Origin: Hyparrhenia diplandra
Lineage: Eukaryota; Streptophyta; Magnoliopsida; Poales; Poaceae
Length of the DNA: 64,000 nucleotides
NCBI GenBank assembly: GCA_015847255.1
Contig: JADLZK010005824.1
Coordinates: forward strand, 124,001-188,000
Reading direction: 5' to 3'
The first letter of the stretch is position 1; every line of letters starts with the position of its first letter. The notes below the pieces were generated by a model, which worked only from the letters and a program-made list of their open reading frames with translations, made no database searches and was not told the DNA's origin. A program made the translations under genes and the position numbers. Shown here in pieces: positions 54,620 to 64,000 of this stretch.

Positions 54620-56491
54620 ATGGCGCCGCAGGAGTCGAAAGAAGAAGGCGAGTGCACTGGCGCCGCGAAGCGGAGGAAGGCGGCCGCCGCGGCCGCCGAC
54701 GTCAGCATGGAGCTCGACATCCTCGACTGCCCCATCTGCTACCACCCCTACGGCCACCGATCTTCCAGGTGCACGCGCATACTTACATTGGGGTTTGCTT
54801 CTCTTGTAGTTTTGCCACGAGTTCATCTGCGGTTCTAATCTGATAGTTTGGATCTGCGCCGACGTAACGCTCCTGCTCTAAGCTACTATCCGCAGGGCCA
54901 CATGATGCATGATAAAGTCTGGAGCATTGTTTGATCTTTTATCAAAAGGAGATGAAGAAACTTTGATTATATCTTTTTTAATTTTGGGGATAGTCTCATA
55001 AGTTGAGAGTTTCTGCAACATTCTAGACACTCTGGGTTTGAATAGCATCAAACTGTTCGGATCCGGAAATTTGTTCAGGATGTTTCAAATTTCATATGGC
55101 AAGGTCATTTGCATGACTTGTTCAGTTCGACCAAACTGCAGTAGGTCACTAGAGCTGAGTGTTAGTTATTCAATCAATAATTTTCTTGATAAATAATTTG
55201 ACCGATAAAGGATCTGGAATTCTGTGCTTAGTACGATTGGATGACTGATGATCAAATATAGACTATACAGTTTACTTAGTTAGATCTGATACTGTCATCA
55301 CCCAGTCCCATGCACCTCAAAGACCTCACTTTTTTTTGGAAAGATCAAAAGACCTCATGTTTGCTGTCCTATTGATTGCATATTTTGTCTGTCCATGCTT
55401 GCTGGCTCTGCATCTTTTGTTACCCATGGATAGGACGTACTTGAGTAACCATGCATTATGCTCGTATTGTTTTATCTCTATTTCTAAGTGTGTCATGGGG
55501 TATCTCATTTGCTCGTCGTAAACAGCCTAAAAGTTTTGTGTCTATATGCCTATGCAATTCATTCTTCATACTGCAGTGAAGTTGCATTGAATGCAATGAG
55601 TCACCCAAATGAGGATGGCTTACTGAGCTAAACTTGGAACTTTGTATGTGCCATGCTCGTTTATTCACAGTTAGGGCTATTCATGTTGCCTTTTCTGTGC
55701 ACTTAATTCCAATTCAATGCTTACTTACAAATTTCCATCTTGTTCAGCACCAGAAATTCTAGTCGTAACTTGGCAACTTGCATCTGATCATTGCATGTTT
55801 CCTTGTGTCTGATTCATGCCTTTTTCCTCAGTGTGCTGTAGGGCATGTTGTCTGCTCATCTTGTTGTGCCAAGCTCTCGGACAAGTGCCACTGCTGCTCC
55901 ATCACCACGGGCTACAATCGGTGCCACATCATAGAGCATGTTGTTGACTCCACTAAAGTTCCTTGCATGTACAGCAATCTTGGATGCACTGAAAAGATAA
56001 CCTACTATGAGAAAGAAGACCATGCGAAAGTGTGCCCTCATGCTCCATGCTTCTGTCCTGAAGCCAGCTGCTCCTTTTATGGATCAAATGTGGAGCTCGT
56101 TGAGCATTTCACTGCCAAACACAAGTGGCATTGCGCCAAACTGTCCTACAACAAGGCATTTCGATTCTGCATTGCACAGGGCTCAACTGTCCTCATGGGT
56201 GAAGATGGGCACATGTTCTTGGTTAACATGGTACAAGTGGAGGCCATTGGAGGTGTGATCTCAGTTTTCAGCATCCAACCTCATATGACTGAATCAAACT
56301 TCATGTGCAAACTGGCGGTCTCATGTCCTGAAATGAGCTATACTCAGTGTACTCAGTTCCAAACGAGAAGCAGCAATCTTCTTGGTGGGCTACCGAAGGA
56401 TTGCATTACGTTTGTCGTGCCAAAGTTGCTGCTCCGAGATAACAGTACAAATGCCACGGCCAGAGTGAGTGTGACACTCATCCCACCGTAA
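54620..56491 (+). CDS. SINA-like RING/SIAH E3 ligase S7, frame break in exon 1
   Basis: Exon 1 runs 54620-54768 and exon 2 55832-56491 (GT-AG intron, 1063 bp). Exon 2 is fully open. It carries RING second half (CAVGHVVCSSCCAKL, CHCC), SIAH finger (VPCMYSNLGCTEKITYYEKE, HAKVCPHAPCFCPEASC, HFTAKHKW), and the substrate-binding domain to LPKDCITFVVPKLL. Exon 1 encodes MELDILDCPICYHP. It is then one base short before the expected LRPPIFQ, at a CCCC run near 54747-54750, so its 149 nt do not match exon 2 phase. With one more base the product would be 269 residues. Assembly error or recent pseudogenisation are both open. Its sequence is closest to S6. Confidence 0.7.
55487..55519 (+). pseudogene. 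Relic of a SINA-like exon 2 start in the S7 intron
   Basis: The DNA TGTGTCATGGGGTATCTCAT then TTGCTCGTCG parallels the exon 2 start of S6 (TGTGCTGTGGGACATCTCAT). It reads CVMGYLICSS where S6 has CAVGHLICSS, and then hits a stop. It is closer to S6 than to the S7 exon 2 itself, and the zinc-binding His is Tyr. Confidence 0.6.
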
Positions 56492-57834
56492 GTATATGTA
56501 AGGGTTATGCCGCATTGATCTTGGAACTGTTGCCTGTTCATAACTGAGATATGAGTAGGTAGCGCTTTTGACTTTTCCAAAGTCTGAGCCTTGTTAGATA
56601 CTCCTAAATATGTATAAGAGAAGAGACCTGTGCGTTTGTGATGTCCTATGATGGTACGTGCCATTTATATGTGTCTCGATTGTTGGATATGCCATGGTCT
56701 GTATTCTGAGTTTCTATTACAGTTTGTCTTCAGAGTAAATTGGTTTCATTTTTTGAATGTTCACTTGATATTCTTGTCGGAACTCGAAAGGAACAACATG
56801 AATAGCTGTGTCAATGTTGAAGCTGTAAAGCTGTCCGCACTGGAGATTTTAAAAAAATACCGTAGAAGTTCAGATCTTACAGAAGGATGTCATGCTCTCT
56901 GACCTTTGACCTATTCAATACTTAATTAATTACTCATGAGCTCCAGAAATTTTGAAAACTTGTGTCTAGGATTCACATTGCATTCACCAAGTTTTGTTGA
57001 ATGTAAACTGCAACAGCTTTACTTCTGAAAAAGTACTCGATTGATCGATGGGCCATTTGTTCAGATGAACTGTTTTCGTTTGCTAGGAAGGCTCAGTTTC
57101 TTATGAATATAATATGCGAACATAACTTGATATTATCACATTAGGCATCCCATCTTCTGCTGGTCACTCCATATCATGAATTTACTAATAAATGAAGAAA
57201 CATCCCTGTTTATCATGCAAAAGAGGTATACCAAAATCTACAATAATGAAATTCAGTAAGGTGCTGCAAGGCTGCGCTCCTGCGTGAGAGCCACAACTTA
57301 CTATGAATACTCGTTGCGTTTATGAATCATCAAACATGTCATCGATCCCATGATGAAAATGAACTATACGAAAGCAACATAAACAAATGCACAACAAACC
57401 AGAACATCAACATCTCATTGCGTTCAGACAATATCTTCTTGGTCAAGTTTACATATTACAATCAAAATTCAGAAGATGAATCATACACCGTGTGCTGGTA
57501 AACTAGTACACTAGCCAAAGCAACTAGCCTGCCAACTGCAGAAACAGATCATTGGTAACATTACATCCTCAATGTTTGTCAACTTTACAAGCAGAGGTGA
57601 TCGATCAACTTCTCATCGTCTGATGGAAAATTGCTAGTACATCTAAGTAAAGCTGCACCTTGATGCAGAAAAAACTTGTATCTTCTATCCTATGAACACG
57701 CCAGATACGGAAGCGACAAGGGAGGTTCTTGAACAGGTGTGCTGCATCCTGCTGACCAACTTGGCGCCATGCTCCTGCTCGGCGGGTAGCTGCTGCCAGC
57801 TCTTGTCTTCGCATTCTCTTGGGCTCCGAAGTCA
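56492..57834. other. 3' regions of S7 and the NAC gene
   Basis: AT-rich convergent 3' flanks. The frame 57838-57605 (minus) lies downstream of the NAC stop in another frame and is not supported as a gene. Confidence 0.5.
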
Positions 57835-59066
57835 TCATCCGGTGGTGTTGCCTTTTCTGTTGGCATCACTGACGGGCTCGCCGGACATCATCTCGGGGCC
57901 AAACAGATCTTCGATGGTGATTTCGGTCATCACCACGGGCTCCACCGGACATGTTGACGAACTCGGCGCCTGGCTGCTGCTTGCTCTGCTCCTCGACTCC
58001 TCTTGGGCTCCAAAGAGGCACTCCGGATCCACACCAACGAAGAAATCATCGTCCAGTGGTAGGCTTGGTGTTGTCATGCCGATGCACTCGCCGGACATCG
58101 TCTCCGGGCCGAGCAGATCTTCGACTGTGACTTCGGCTGCCACGGGCACCACCAGACCACACGGTATCTGGACGAACTCGCCGGTTTGCTCCTTCTCGGC
58201 AGTTGACTGCTGCAGACCATGCTCCTCTTCTCCTCCAAACATTTCCTGGCAGCCGATCCACTCGTTGACGTTCGTGTGGGCCACATGGGACGGCATCTGA
58301 CCATACTCTGTCTGAACGAACTCCCCGTAGTGATCCGGCGCCGAAGCGTGCATCTCCTCGTGTCTGAACACCGCGTGATCTATGCTGTGTTGGTGCTCAT
58401 AGGAGGGCATCGGATAGCTGTTGGTGAAGGTGTTGTCTTGCTGCATCTGCACCTGCTCGTGCTGGATATGGATCAACTTGGTCGGCCGTGCCTCGGGATC
58501 GCCACGGCCGGCCTTCCTCTTAGAGCATGACGTGGTGGCGGTCTTGCTGGAAGACGATGGCTGCTTCCCTTTCGCACGAGACGGCCGGTAAACCTTGCAG
58601 AGGACATAGTTGCTGGCGGCGGTGTTGGCGGCTTGCTGGTCGACGAGATCGTACTCAACCATACTCCAACCCATCCTCTCCAACGATCCATCCTTCATGT
58701 GTCCGTAGGATAACATACAGAACGTGCCGCCTTCCGATCCATGGACGTCCTTGGCACGTCCCTCTGGGTGCCAGCGCGTTTTGCCGCCGGTGTCGATCTC
58801 GCGATGCCTGTACCCGCTCGCCTTCCCTTGCTTGTTCGTGTACCTCTTGGGACAGTAGAAACACCATACGCTGTTGTAGCCGTCTCCCGTCTGATGATGA
58901 TCGCTGCCCGGCACTGGCATGAGGTTAGCGACGAGGTCAGCAGGGGCGGCGGAGCAGACGTCGGCGTGGTGAACGTAGGGGACTTCTTCCCGGCACGAAG
59001 GCGGCGCAGGAGGGCGATGGACACGCCGTCGGTGGCACGGGAGACGCGGGCATCCTGTGCAGCCAT
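57835..59066 (-). CDS. Divergent NAC-domain transcription factor
   Basis: A single exon is read from ATG at 59066. The N-terminus (DGVSIALLRRLRAG, then PYVHHADVCSAAP in the next frame) and the body (NSVWCFYCPKRYTNKQGKAS, GYRHREIDTGGKTRWHPEGR, GWSMVEYDLV, YVLCKVYRPS) follow NAC subdomains A to E. NAC proteins bind DNA in the nucleus as dimers. The classic LPPGFRFHPTDEEL start is replaced by a shorter version. One base is missing at about 58987-58992 (GGGAAGAAG where GGGGAAGAAG would keep frame). The clean frame therefore begins at MPVPGSD (58920), giving 361 residues without subdomain A. The C-terminal half is low-complexity and contains two copies of a motif, EDLLGPETMSGE and EDLFGPEMMSGE. 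A TTTATAAG box at about 59247-59254 could be a TATA box. Confidence 0.8.
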
Positions 59067-59929
59067 GTCGATCTCGAAACTACTGGAGGTGTACGTGGAG
59101 CGAGTTGCTGGATCTTGGAGAGATCGATGATCAGGGCGGCGGGTGGACGAAAATGGCGGAATCTCAAGTGAAGGCCGGCGAAAGGGGAAGACGATTGTGG
59201 GTTGCCCTTGCCAACGCTACGTCTAGAGCTGCAGATCGTCGACGGCGCTTATAAAGACCTGCAGGATTACCCGTATCCTATACAGAAAGGTAGCGTGAGA
59301 GTGAATCTTGGATCGAATTGCACCGTATTCCCTACGGATGACCGTAACCGTATGAGTGTATCACCCGCGACTCCCTGACGCGAATTGACGAGTACCACCC
59401 TGTGTTTTCTCTACCGATATTTTAAAAATCTCGGTGGTCAGTGATAAACAGGAATATCTGATATATCGGAAATTTATCAGCGATAGAAATAAAATTTCGG
59501 ATAAAATTTAGACAAAAGATAACTCATTTTATTTAGAAAAACATATAGATCATTTCTAAACCATTTAACACGAAAAACTAAATAAAACATATTATCAATT
59601 TCTTATTCAATGAGCGAGACAACGACACGGCTGGAGCGTGCGAGTGTGTTACGGTAGTGGCTATTTGAAGCTAAAAGAGAAGTGGAGAGAAAATGAAGCA
59701 TGATTAGTTGGGTGGGCTTTAGGGTCTATTGTATGGATAGATTCTAAAACTTCGAAAATTTCGGACAATAAATGAAAAATATCAGACCCGACCGGTAAAC
59801 GGGAAATTTCAGAAATTTTGGATTTTCCGGACCAAGATTTTTTTCACAGGTACCACCAGCATGATCCTCGCCCGATCTTCACCGCACGACTTGGATCGAA
59901 CGGTCGTCACTCACGTCAGGGACCGTGCA
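59067..59929. other. NAC upstream region and repeat-like DNA
   Basis: 59067-59280 is the NAC 5' flank. 59400-59830 is AT-rich with recurring AAATTTC/GAAATTT and ATATCGG phrases, resembling retroelement-derived DNA. No termini were fixed. Confidence 0.4.
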
Positions 59930-60764
59930 CACCGACTTCCCTCAGCTTCGAGTTCCAACAAGCAACAATGCCACATTGCCGTGGCCCGTGGGACAACGAC
60001 GACCTCCACCTCGTCATCGCGGACCGCAGCTTCAACATCGACGGCTCGCTGCACATGAACTCCAGGGGCGTAGCGTCGTCCTTTCACCTGCAGTGGCAAC
60101 CCGAGTACTTCGGTGAGGCCGTCACCGTGAACGGGAAGGCGTGGCCGTTCCTCGCCGTCCACCGCGGCACAGCCGACACTACCGCTTCCCGATCCTCAAC
60201 ACCAGCAACGCGCGTTACTTCAACATCTCGCTCTCCAACGGCATGCCCTTCCACATCGTCGGTTCTGACGTGTCCTACCTCGCCGCGCCAGTCACCGTGT
60301 CCAGCCTCCTTATCTCCCCCGCCGAGATATTCGACGTCGTCGTCAACTTCTCAGTGTCGCCGACAGCCGAGCTCGAGATGCTCAACTCGGCGCCGTATCC
60401 GTTCCCGACTGGAACAGCTCGGGGCCCGCTCACCGGTAAGGTGGTGAAGTTTGTGGTCACCCCGAACGGACCGGCGACCAGCCGGACAACTCGACGTGCA
60501 GCAGCTGATCGACCTGCAGGCGTTCACACCGACTGCATGACGCAGCTCAACGACGCCGTCAGGTGCCGTGTCGACGAGCACGCGGTCGGGCCGGTGGTGC
60601 CAGTGCCGGACCACGAGAAGACGTGGAAGAACATGGTGAAGGTGCCGCCGGGCTTCGTGACCACGGTGCTGGTGGCGTTCAAGCTGGTGGACACCAACCA
60701 GCCCTACCCCTTCGACGCCACGGCGGTGCCTGGATTCGTCTACCACTGCCACGTAAGTGTCACA
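59930..60764 (+). pseudogene. LPR1-like multicopper oxidase, deleted
   Basis: The pieces match plant LOW PHOSPHATE ROOT-type multicopper oxidases (ferroxidases of the bilirubin oxidase/CotA group). These include DDLHLVIADRSFNIDGSLHM, WQPEYFGEAVTVNGKAWPFL, TSNARYFNISLSNGMPFHIV, and SPAEIFDVVVNFSVSPTAEL. The end reads LNDAVRCRVDEHAVG, DHEKTWKNMVKVPPGF and PFDATAVPGFVYHCH before a gtaagt donor. The frame breaks near 60160 (after WPFLAVHR). A deletion after FVVTPNGPATSR (about 60480) removes the central part that should hold the HPxHLH copper ligands. The N-terminal copper motifs and the last exon (DHED) are also absent. No activity is expected. Confidence 0.85.
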
Positions 60765-60837
60765 TGAACGTTGCCTTCATTCATTCATGATTCATGTATC
60801 GGCAAAGAGGATCATAGTATCATACCGCCCACTAATC

Positions 60838-61012
60838 CAAGCATTGGTTATGGCCGGTCAATGGTGCAGCTCGGTCAAATATCAACCCAGAATTGCACAC
60901 CCCTAATCCATACACAGAGCCGTCAAGCATTGGTTATGGCCGATCAATGGCGCAGCTCGGTCAAATATCAACCCAGAATTGCACGCAACATCTGTATCAT
61001 GCAAGAACACGA
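60838..61012. repeat. 86 bp x 2 tandem repeat
   Basis: CAAGCATTGGTTATGGCCGG begins at 60838 and CAAGCATTGGTTATGGCCGA at 60924. Both continue through GCTCGGTCAAATATCAACCC to GAATTGCAC. Confidence 0.9.
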
Positions 61013-61243
61013 AGATTTTTCATGCCTCTCGGCCTCTCCGGCAAAGTTTGACAGGCAATCCATGATACGATTAACATCCTGGTCATACTACAACAGACGA
61101 CAACTTAACAACAATATTTGCCCACACTGTCCACCCACTGATTATTATGAGTTAATTAAAAACCACGAGACAATGCTACTAGTATCAAGTTTATATGGCA
61201 AACTCAGGAGAGTACAGCCAGAAGAACCCACCAACCAATTGGC

Positions 61244-64000
61244 TCAAAGCTTCATCTTGTGAGTCTTCAACTGCTCCATGATGTGCTGGATGGCTTCCTT
61301 CAGTGTTGCTCTACGGCCTTCCTTGTAGTTCCACAGCTCTGTTACAGGATAGCAGCCACTAAGATTGTACTCATTTATCTCAAGCAGTGCCGTCGTTACC
61401 AACCCATAAATTTCTTCACCGTGCTCTTCTTTCAGCTCCTGGAGCATCTCATCGTCCTCTTTAAGAATCTCCTGAGCCAGATAATACCCACCATATATTA
61501 CCATATATAAGTATCATGTAACCACTTGCAAAATTGCAAACGCACTATTATGAAATTGATGTCTTGACATTATAAACAGAAAGAACTAGGGAGGCAGATA
61601 GCAATTGTTAACTGATCAAGGGCCATACCATTGCTTCCCCATCCACCAATTCAACCTTAAAAGGGTGCCAGTCTGGATTTCCAATTTCTTCTTCCCACTT
61701 TGAACAAAGGAGAGCAGAAGTGACTGTTGCATCTTCTTTTGTTAACCTTTTCTTGCAAGCGATTTCAAATGCTTGGAGATCAAGCCCACCCATTCTCTTT
61801 ATATCTATATTGGCTCGACCAGCAACAGCAAGCTGCTTAAAGCCCTGCAAAGCGTGCAACAAACCAGAGAGAGAATGTGCATGAGATATGATGCCAGGCC
61901 AAAGCAAAAGATATCTGCCATCATAAATTTGAGACAGCACAACAGAACATAGTATTGGATAGTTGGTCAATCAATTTGGTAGCTTACATCTATCAGCTCC
62001 TTTCTAGCGTCTTCAAACTCATCGCAACTCTTCCTTAGATTGATTATCAGAGTTTGGTTCAGAGACTCCATATCTTCCAGTTCATCGTACTTTTCTTTCA
62101 GCTCCTCTGCAAGTTCAGCCATTTTCTTCTTTGACTCAGAATCCTGCTCACCTGGAATATGTTTCATACCATTCATTTTGTTTTCCAGCGTTTGCATTTT
62201 CAGTTCAAGATTCTGTTTGGCACTCAATTCTTGTTGTAACCTCGTAATCTTGTCTAGAGCAGCTTGTTTCTCCCTCTGCATTTCCACACAGTAACACACT
62301 CATGGATATTAGTTTCTCAAGAAATAACATGAAACAATGCATATTTGACCTTGAACCAAACCTTGAGTTTTTCAACAAGCTTAAGCATGTTCTCGTCGAC
62401 CTTTTGTTGCTCCATTGTTGCCATCATATGATGCTCAGTTTTAATTTCGTTCTGCACTCAACCACAAAAAAAATCTGGCATAAGTTGTACAAATAGCACA
62501 CTACAGGGAAATTATAATAGCACCCAACATCTCATCACTAGCATCATCACTGAATGCAGTCCAATAAATAAAAAATGGTGTTAACAATCTACCGCCCAAA
62601 ATTTATGATGTCAAGGATGGTGAGGACATACAAAATTTAGCCGCTTTGGTTGTTTAACTGGAATTACCTATCTATAGACACATGAAGATTATCAGTTTCT
62701 TTGTACAAATCTACAGACTAGAGGGAATCATTCCCTTCTTGTTATATAAGAGAAGTAAAAGACACAAAGCAAACTCTACAATTTCCTGCATTTTACCCGA
62801 ATCCCTTATCACTAACCATATACAACTGTAATCTGAAAACATGCAAGAGATGTACTAATAGAATCAAATGATAAGGAATGTTGTTACTCCCTCTGTTCCA
62901 AATTATAAGTTGCTTTGACTTTTTTGGTACATCAATTTAGTTATTCATCTAGATATAATAAATGTCTATATACATAGCAAAATGGATGAAAACAAAAAAG
63001 TCAAAGCGACTTATAATTTGGAACAGAAGGGGTATGTACTACCTAAAATATTCAAAATTCTTAACACAAGAAAGGTACAAATTAGCAATAATCCATCACA
63101 CCTTTTCCTTCTCTTGCTGAAGATTCCTTATGTCATAATCCCTTTGCAAATCTATGTCCTCAAGCTCCTTGGATCTTAAGTCATGTTCCTGCTTCTTGTG
63201 AGTCTTCCACTGCTTCATGATGTGCTGGACTGCTTCCTTCATTGTTGCTTTACGATCTTCCATGTAGTTCCATAGTTCTGGCACAGGAGTGTAGCCACTT
63301 GGATTGTACTCATTGATCTCAAGTAGTGCCTTTGTTACCAACCCATAAATTTCTTCACCATGCTCTTCTTTCAGGTCCTGGAGCATCTCATCGTCTTCTT
63401 TAAGAATTTCCTGAGCGTGAGAATACGCACCAGATGTTACTATGTATCATGTAACCACATGCAAAAATGAAAGCCAACAATTATGAAACTGGTGATCAAA
63501 GGCTATACCATTTCTTTCCCATCCACCACTTTAACCTTAAAAGGGTACCAGCTTGGGCTTCTAATTTTTTCTTCCCACTTTGAACAAAGGAGAGCAGAAG
63601 TGACTTCCGCATCCTCTTTTGGTAAAACCTTTTCTTGCAAGCGATTCCGAATGCTTTGATATCAAGCTCACCCATTCTCTTTATACCTATATTAGCTCGG
63701 CCAACAACAGCAAGCACCTCAAAGCCCTGCACAGCATGCAACAAACCAGAAAGAGAATGTGTATGAAATATGATGCCAAAGCAAAAGATACCAAGGTGGC
63801 ATCATTGATTCGAGATAACATTGGATCACTGGTCAATCAATGTGGTAGCTTACATCTATCAGCACCTTCCGAGCGTGTTGCAACTCATCCCTGCTCATCC
63901 TTTCCTTGATAATCAGAGTTTGTCTCAGAGACTCCATCTCTTCCAATTCATGAACCTTTTCTTTCAGCTCCTCTGCGAGTTCATCCATCTTGTTCTTTGA
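61244..64000 (-). CDS. FDM/IDN2-like XH-domain gene with duplicated XH module, 5' end outside
   Basis: On the minus strand the exons in order are B1 (>64000-63854), B2 (63726-63509), B3 (63410-63102), A0 (62451-62362), A1 (62275-61988), A2 (61844-61629) and A3 (61471-61244, TGA). All junctions are GT-AG in phase 0. B1, A0 and A1 are coiled coil (ESLRQTLIIKERMSRDELQH; EQQKVDENMLKLVEKLK; DMESLNQTLIINLRKSCDEF). B2+B3 and A2+A3 are XH domains (ANIDIKRMGGLDLQAFEIAC, WHPFKVELVDGEAM, ALLEINEYNLSGCYP, TELWNYKEGRRATLKEA). XS/XH proteins of this group bind double-stranded RNA and work with SGS3-like partners in RNA-directed DNA methylation. B3 does not stop after its XH domain; it runs on as QEHDLRSKELEDIDLQRD into the next coiled coil. 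B2 has two extra bases near 63625-63632 that break its frame. The XS and zinc-finger parts must lie to the right. Confidence 0.85.
62887..63032. mobile_element. Stowaway-like MITE, 146 bp, TSD TA, in an XH-gene intron
   Basis: CTCCCTCTGTTCCAAATTAT pairs with ATAATTTGGAACAGAAGGGG. TA flanks at 62885-62886 and 63033-63034. Confidence 0.88.

Noticed and set aside
58219..58922. Plus-strand ORFs antisense to the NAC gene
   Set aside because: Shadow frames of the minus-strand NAC coding region, with no independent support.

Overview
This is plant nuclear DNA, most likely from a grass. The reasons are very GC-rich first exons beside AT-rich introns, split genes with GT-AG introns, many Stowaway-type (TA duplication) and Tourist-type (TTA duplication) miniature transposons, two short CACTA elements, two hAT elements, non-LTR retrotransposon fragments, and a cluster of SINA-like RING E3 ligase genes. 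The species cannot be fixed from sequence alone. There are no bacterial features such as operons or Shine-Dalgarno sites.

Layout. 0.8-2.3 kb: a small coiled-coil gene on the plus strand, unidentified. 3.1-4.3 kb: a tandem array of about 330 bp units. 5.07-5.15 kb: a receptor-kinase exon fragment, followed directly by a 2.7 kb solo-LTR-like element with a 5 bp target duplication. 8.7-9.3 kb: a three-exon MCM3 fragment (minus). 9.3-17.2 kb: mostly gene-poor, with tandem duplications and miniature transposons. 17.9-18.4 kb and 25.4-26.2 kb: two copies (S1 broken, S2 open) of a short SINA-like RING gene. They are separated by a CACTA element with TSD and a 3.6 kb hAT element with decayed transposase. 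29.1-31.1 kb: a 5'-truncated LINE ending about 90 bp upstream of a frameshifted F-box gene (31.2-32.3 kb). 38.2-47.0 kb: three minus-strand SINA-like genes (S3, S4 frameshifted, S5) with two relic first exons. A non-autonomous hAT and a second CACTA element lie among them. 47.3-49.5 kb: LINE debris and DNA transposons. 50.1-56.5 kb: two plus-strand SINA-like genes (S6 intact, S7 with a first-exon frameshift). 57.8-59.1 kb: a divergent NAC gene (minus). 59.9-60.8 kb: an LPR1-like multicopper oxidase pseudogene. 61.2-64.0 kb: an XH-domain, FDM/IDN2-like gene (minus) carrying two XH domains and running off the right edge.

Biology. The coherent theme is a local birth-and-death cluster of SINA/SINAL-type E3 ubiquitin ligases: seven loci plus three relic exons, in both orientations. 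The least described feature is a C-terminal hydrophobic, tail-anchor-like segment. It is open in S5, and S2 has a seemingly unrelated one. In S3 and S4 recognisable versions lie directly behind the stop codon in the same frame. S3, S4 and S5 also share a GC-AG first intron. The second notable structure is the XH gene, where an in-frame tandem exon duplication has fused one XH domain to a second coiled-coil plus XH module.

Caution. Several otherwise well-kept genes (S4, S7, NAC, F-box, XH gene) each carry one or a few small indels, some at short homopolymers. Some 'pseudogenes' may therefore reflect assembly error rather than biology.
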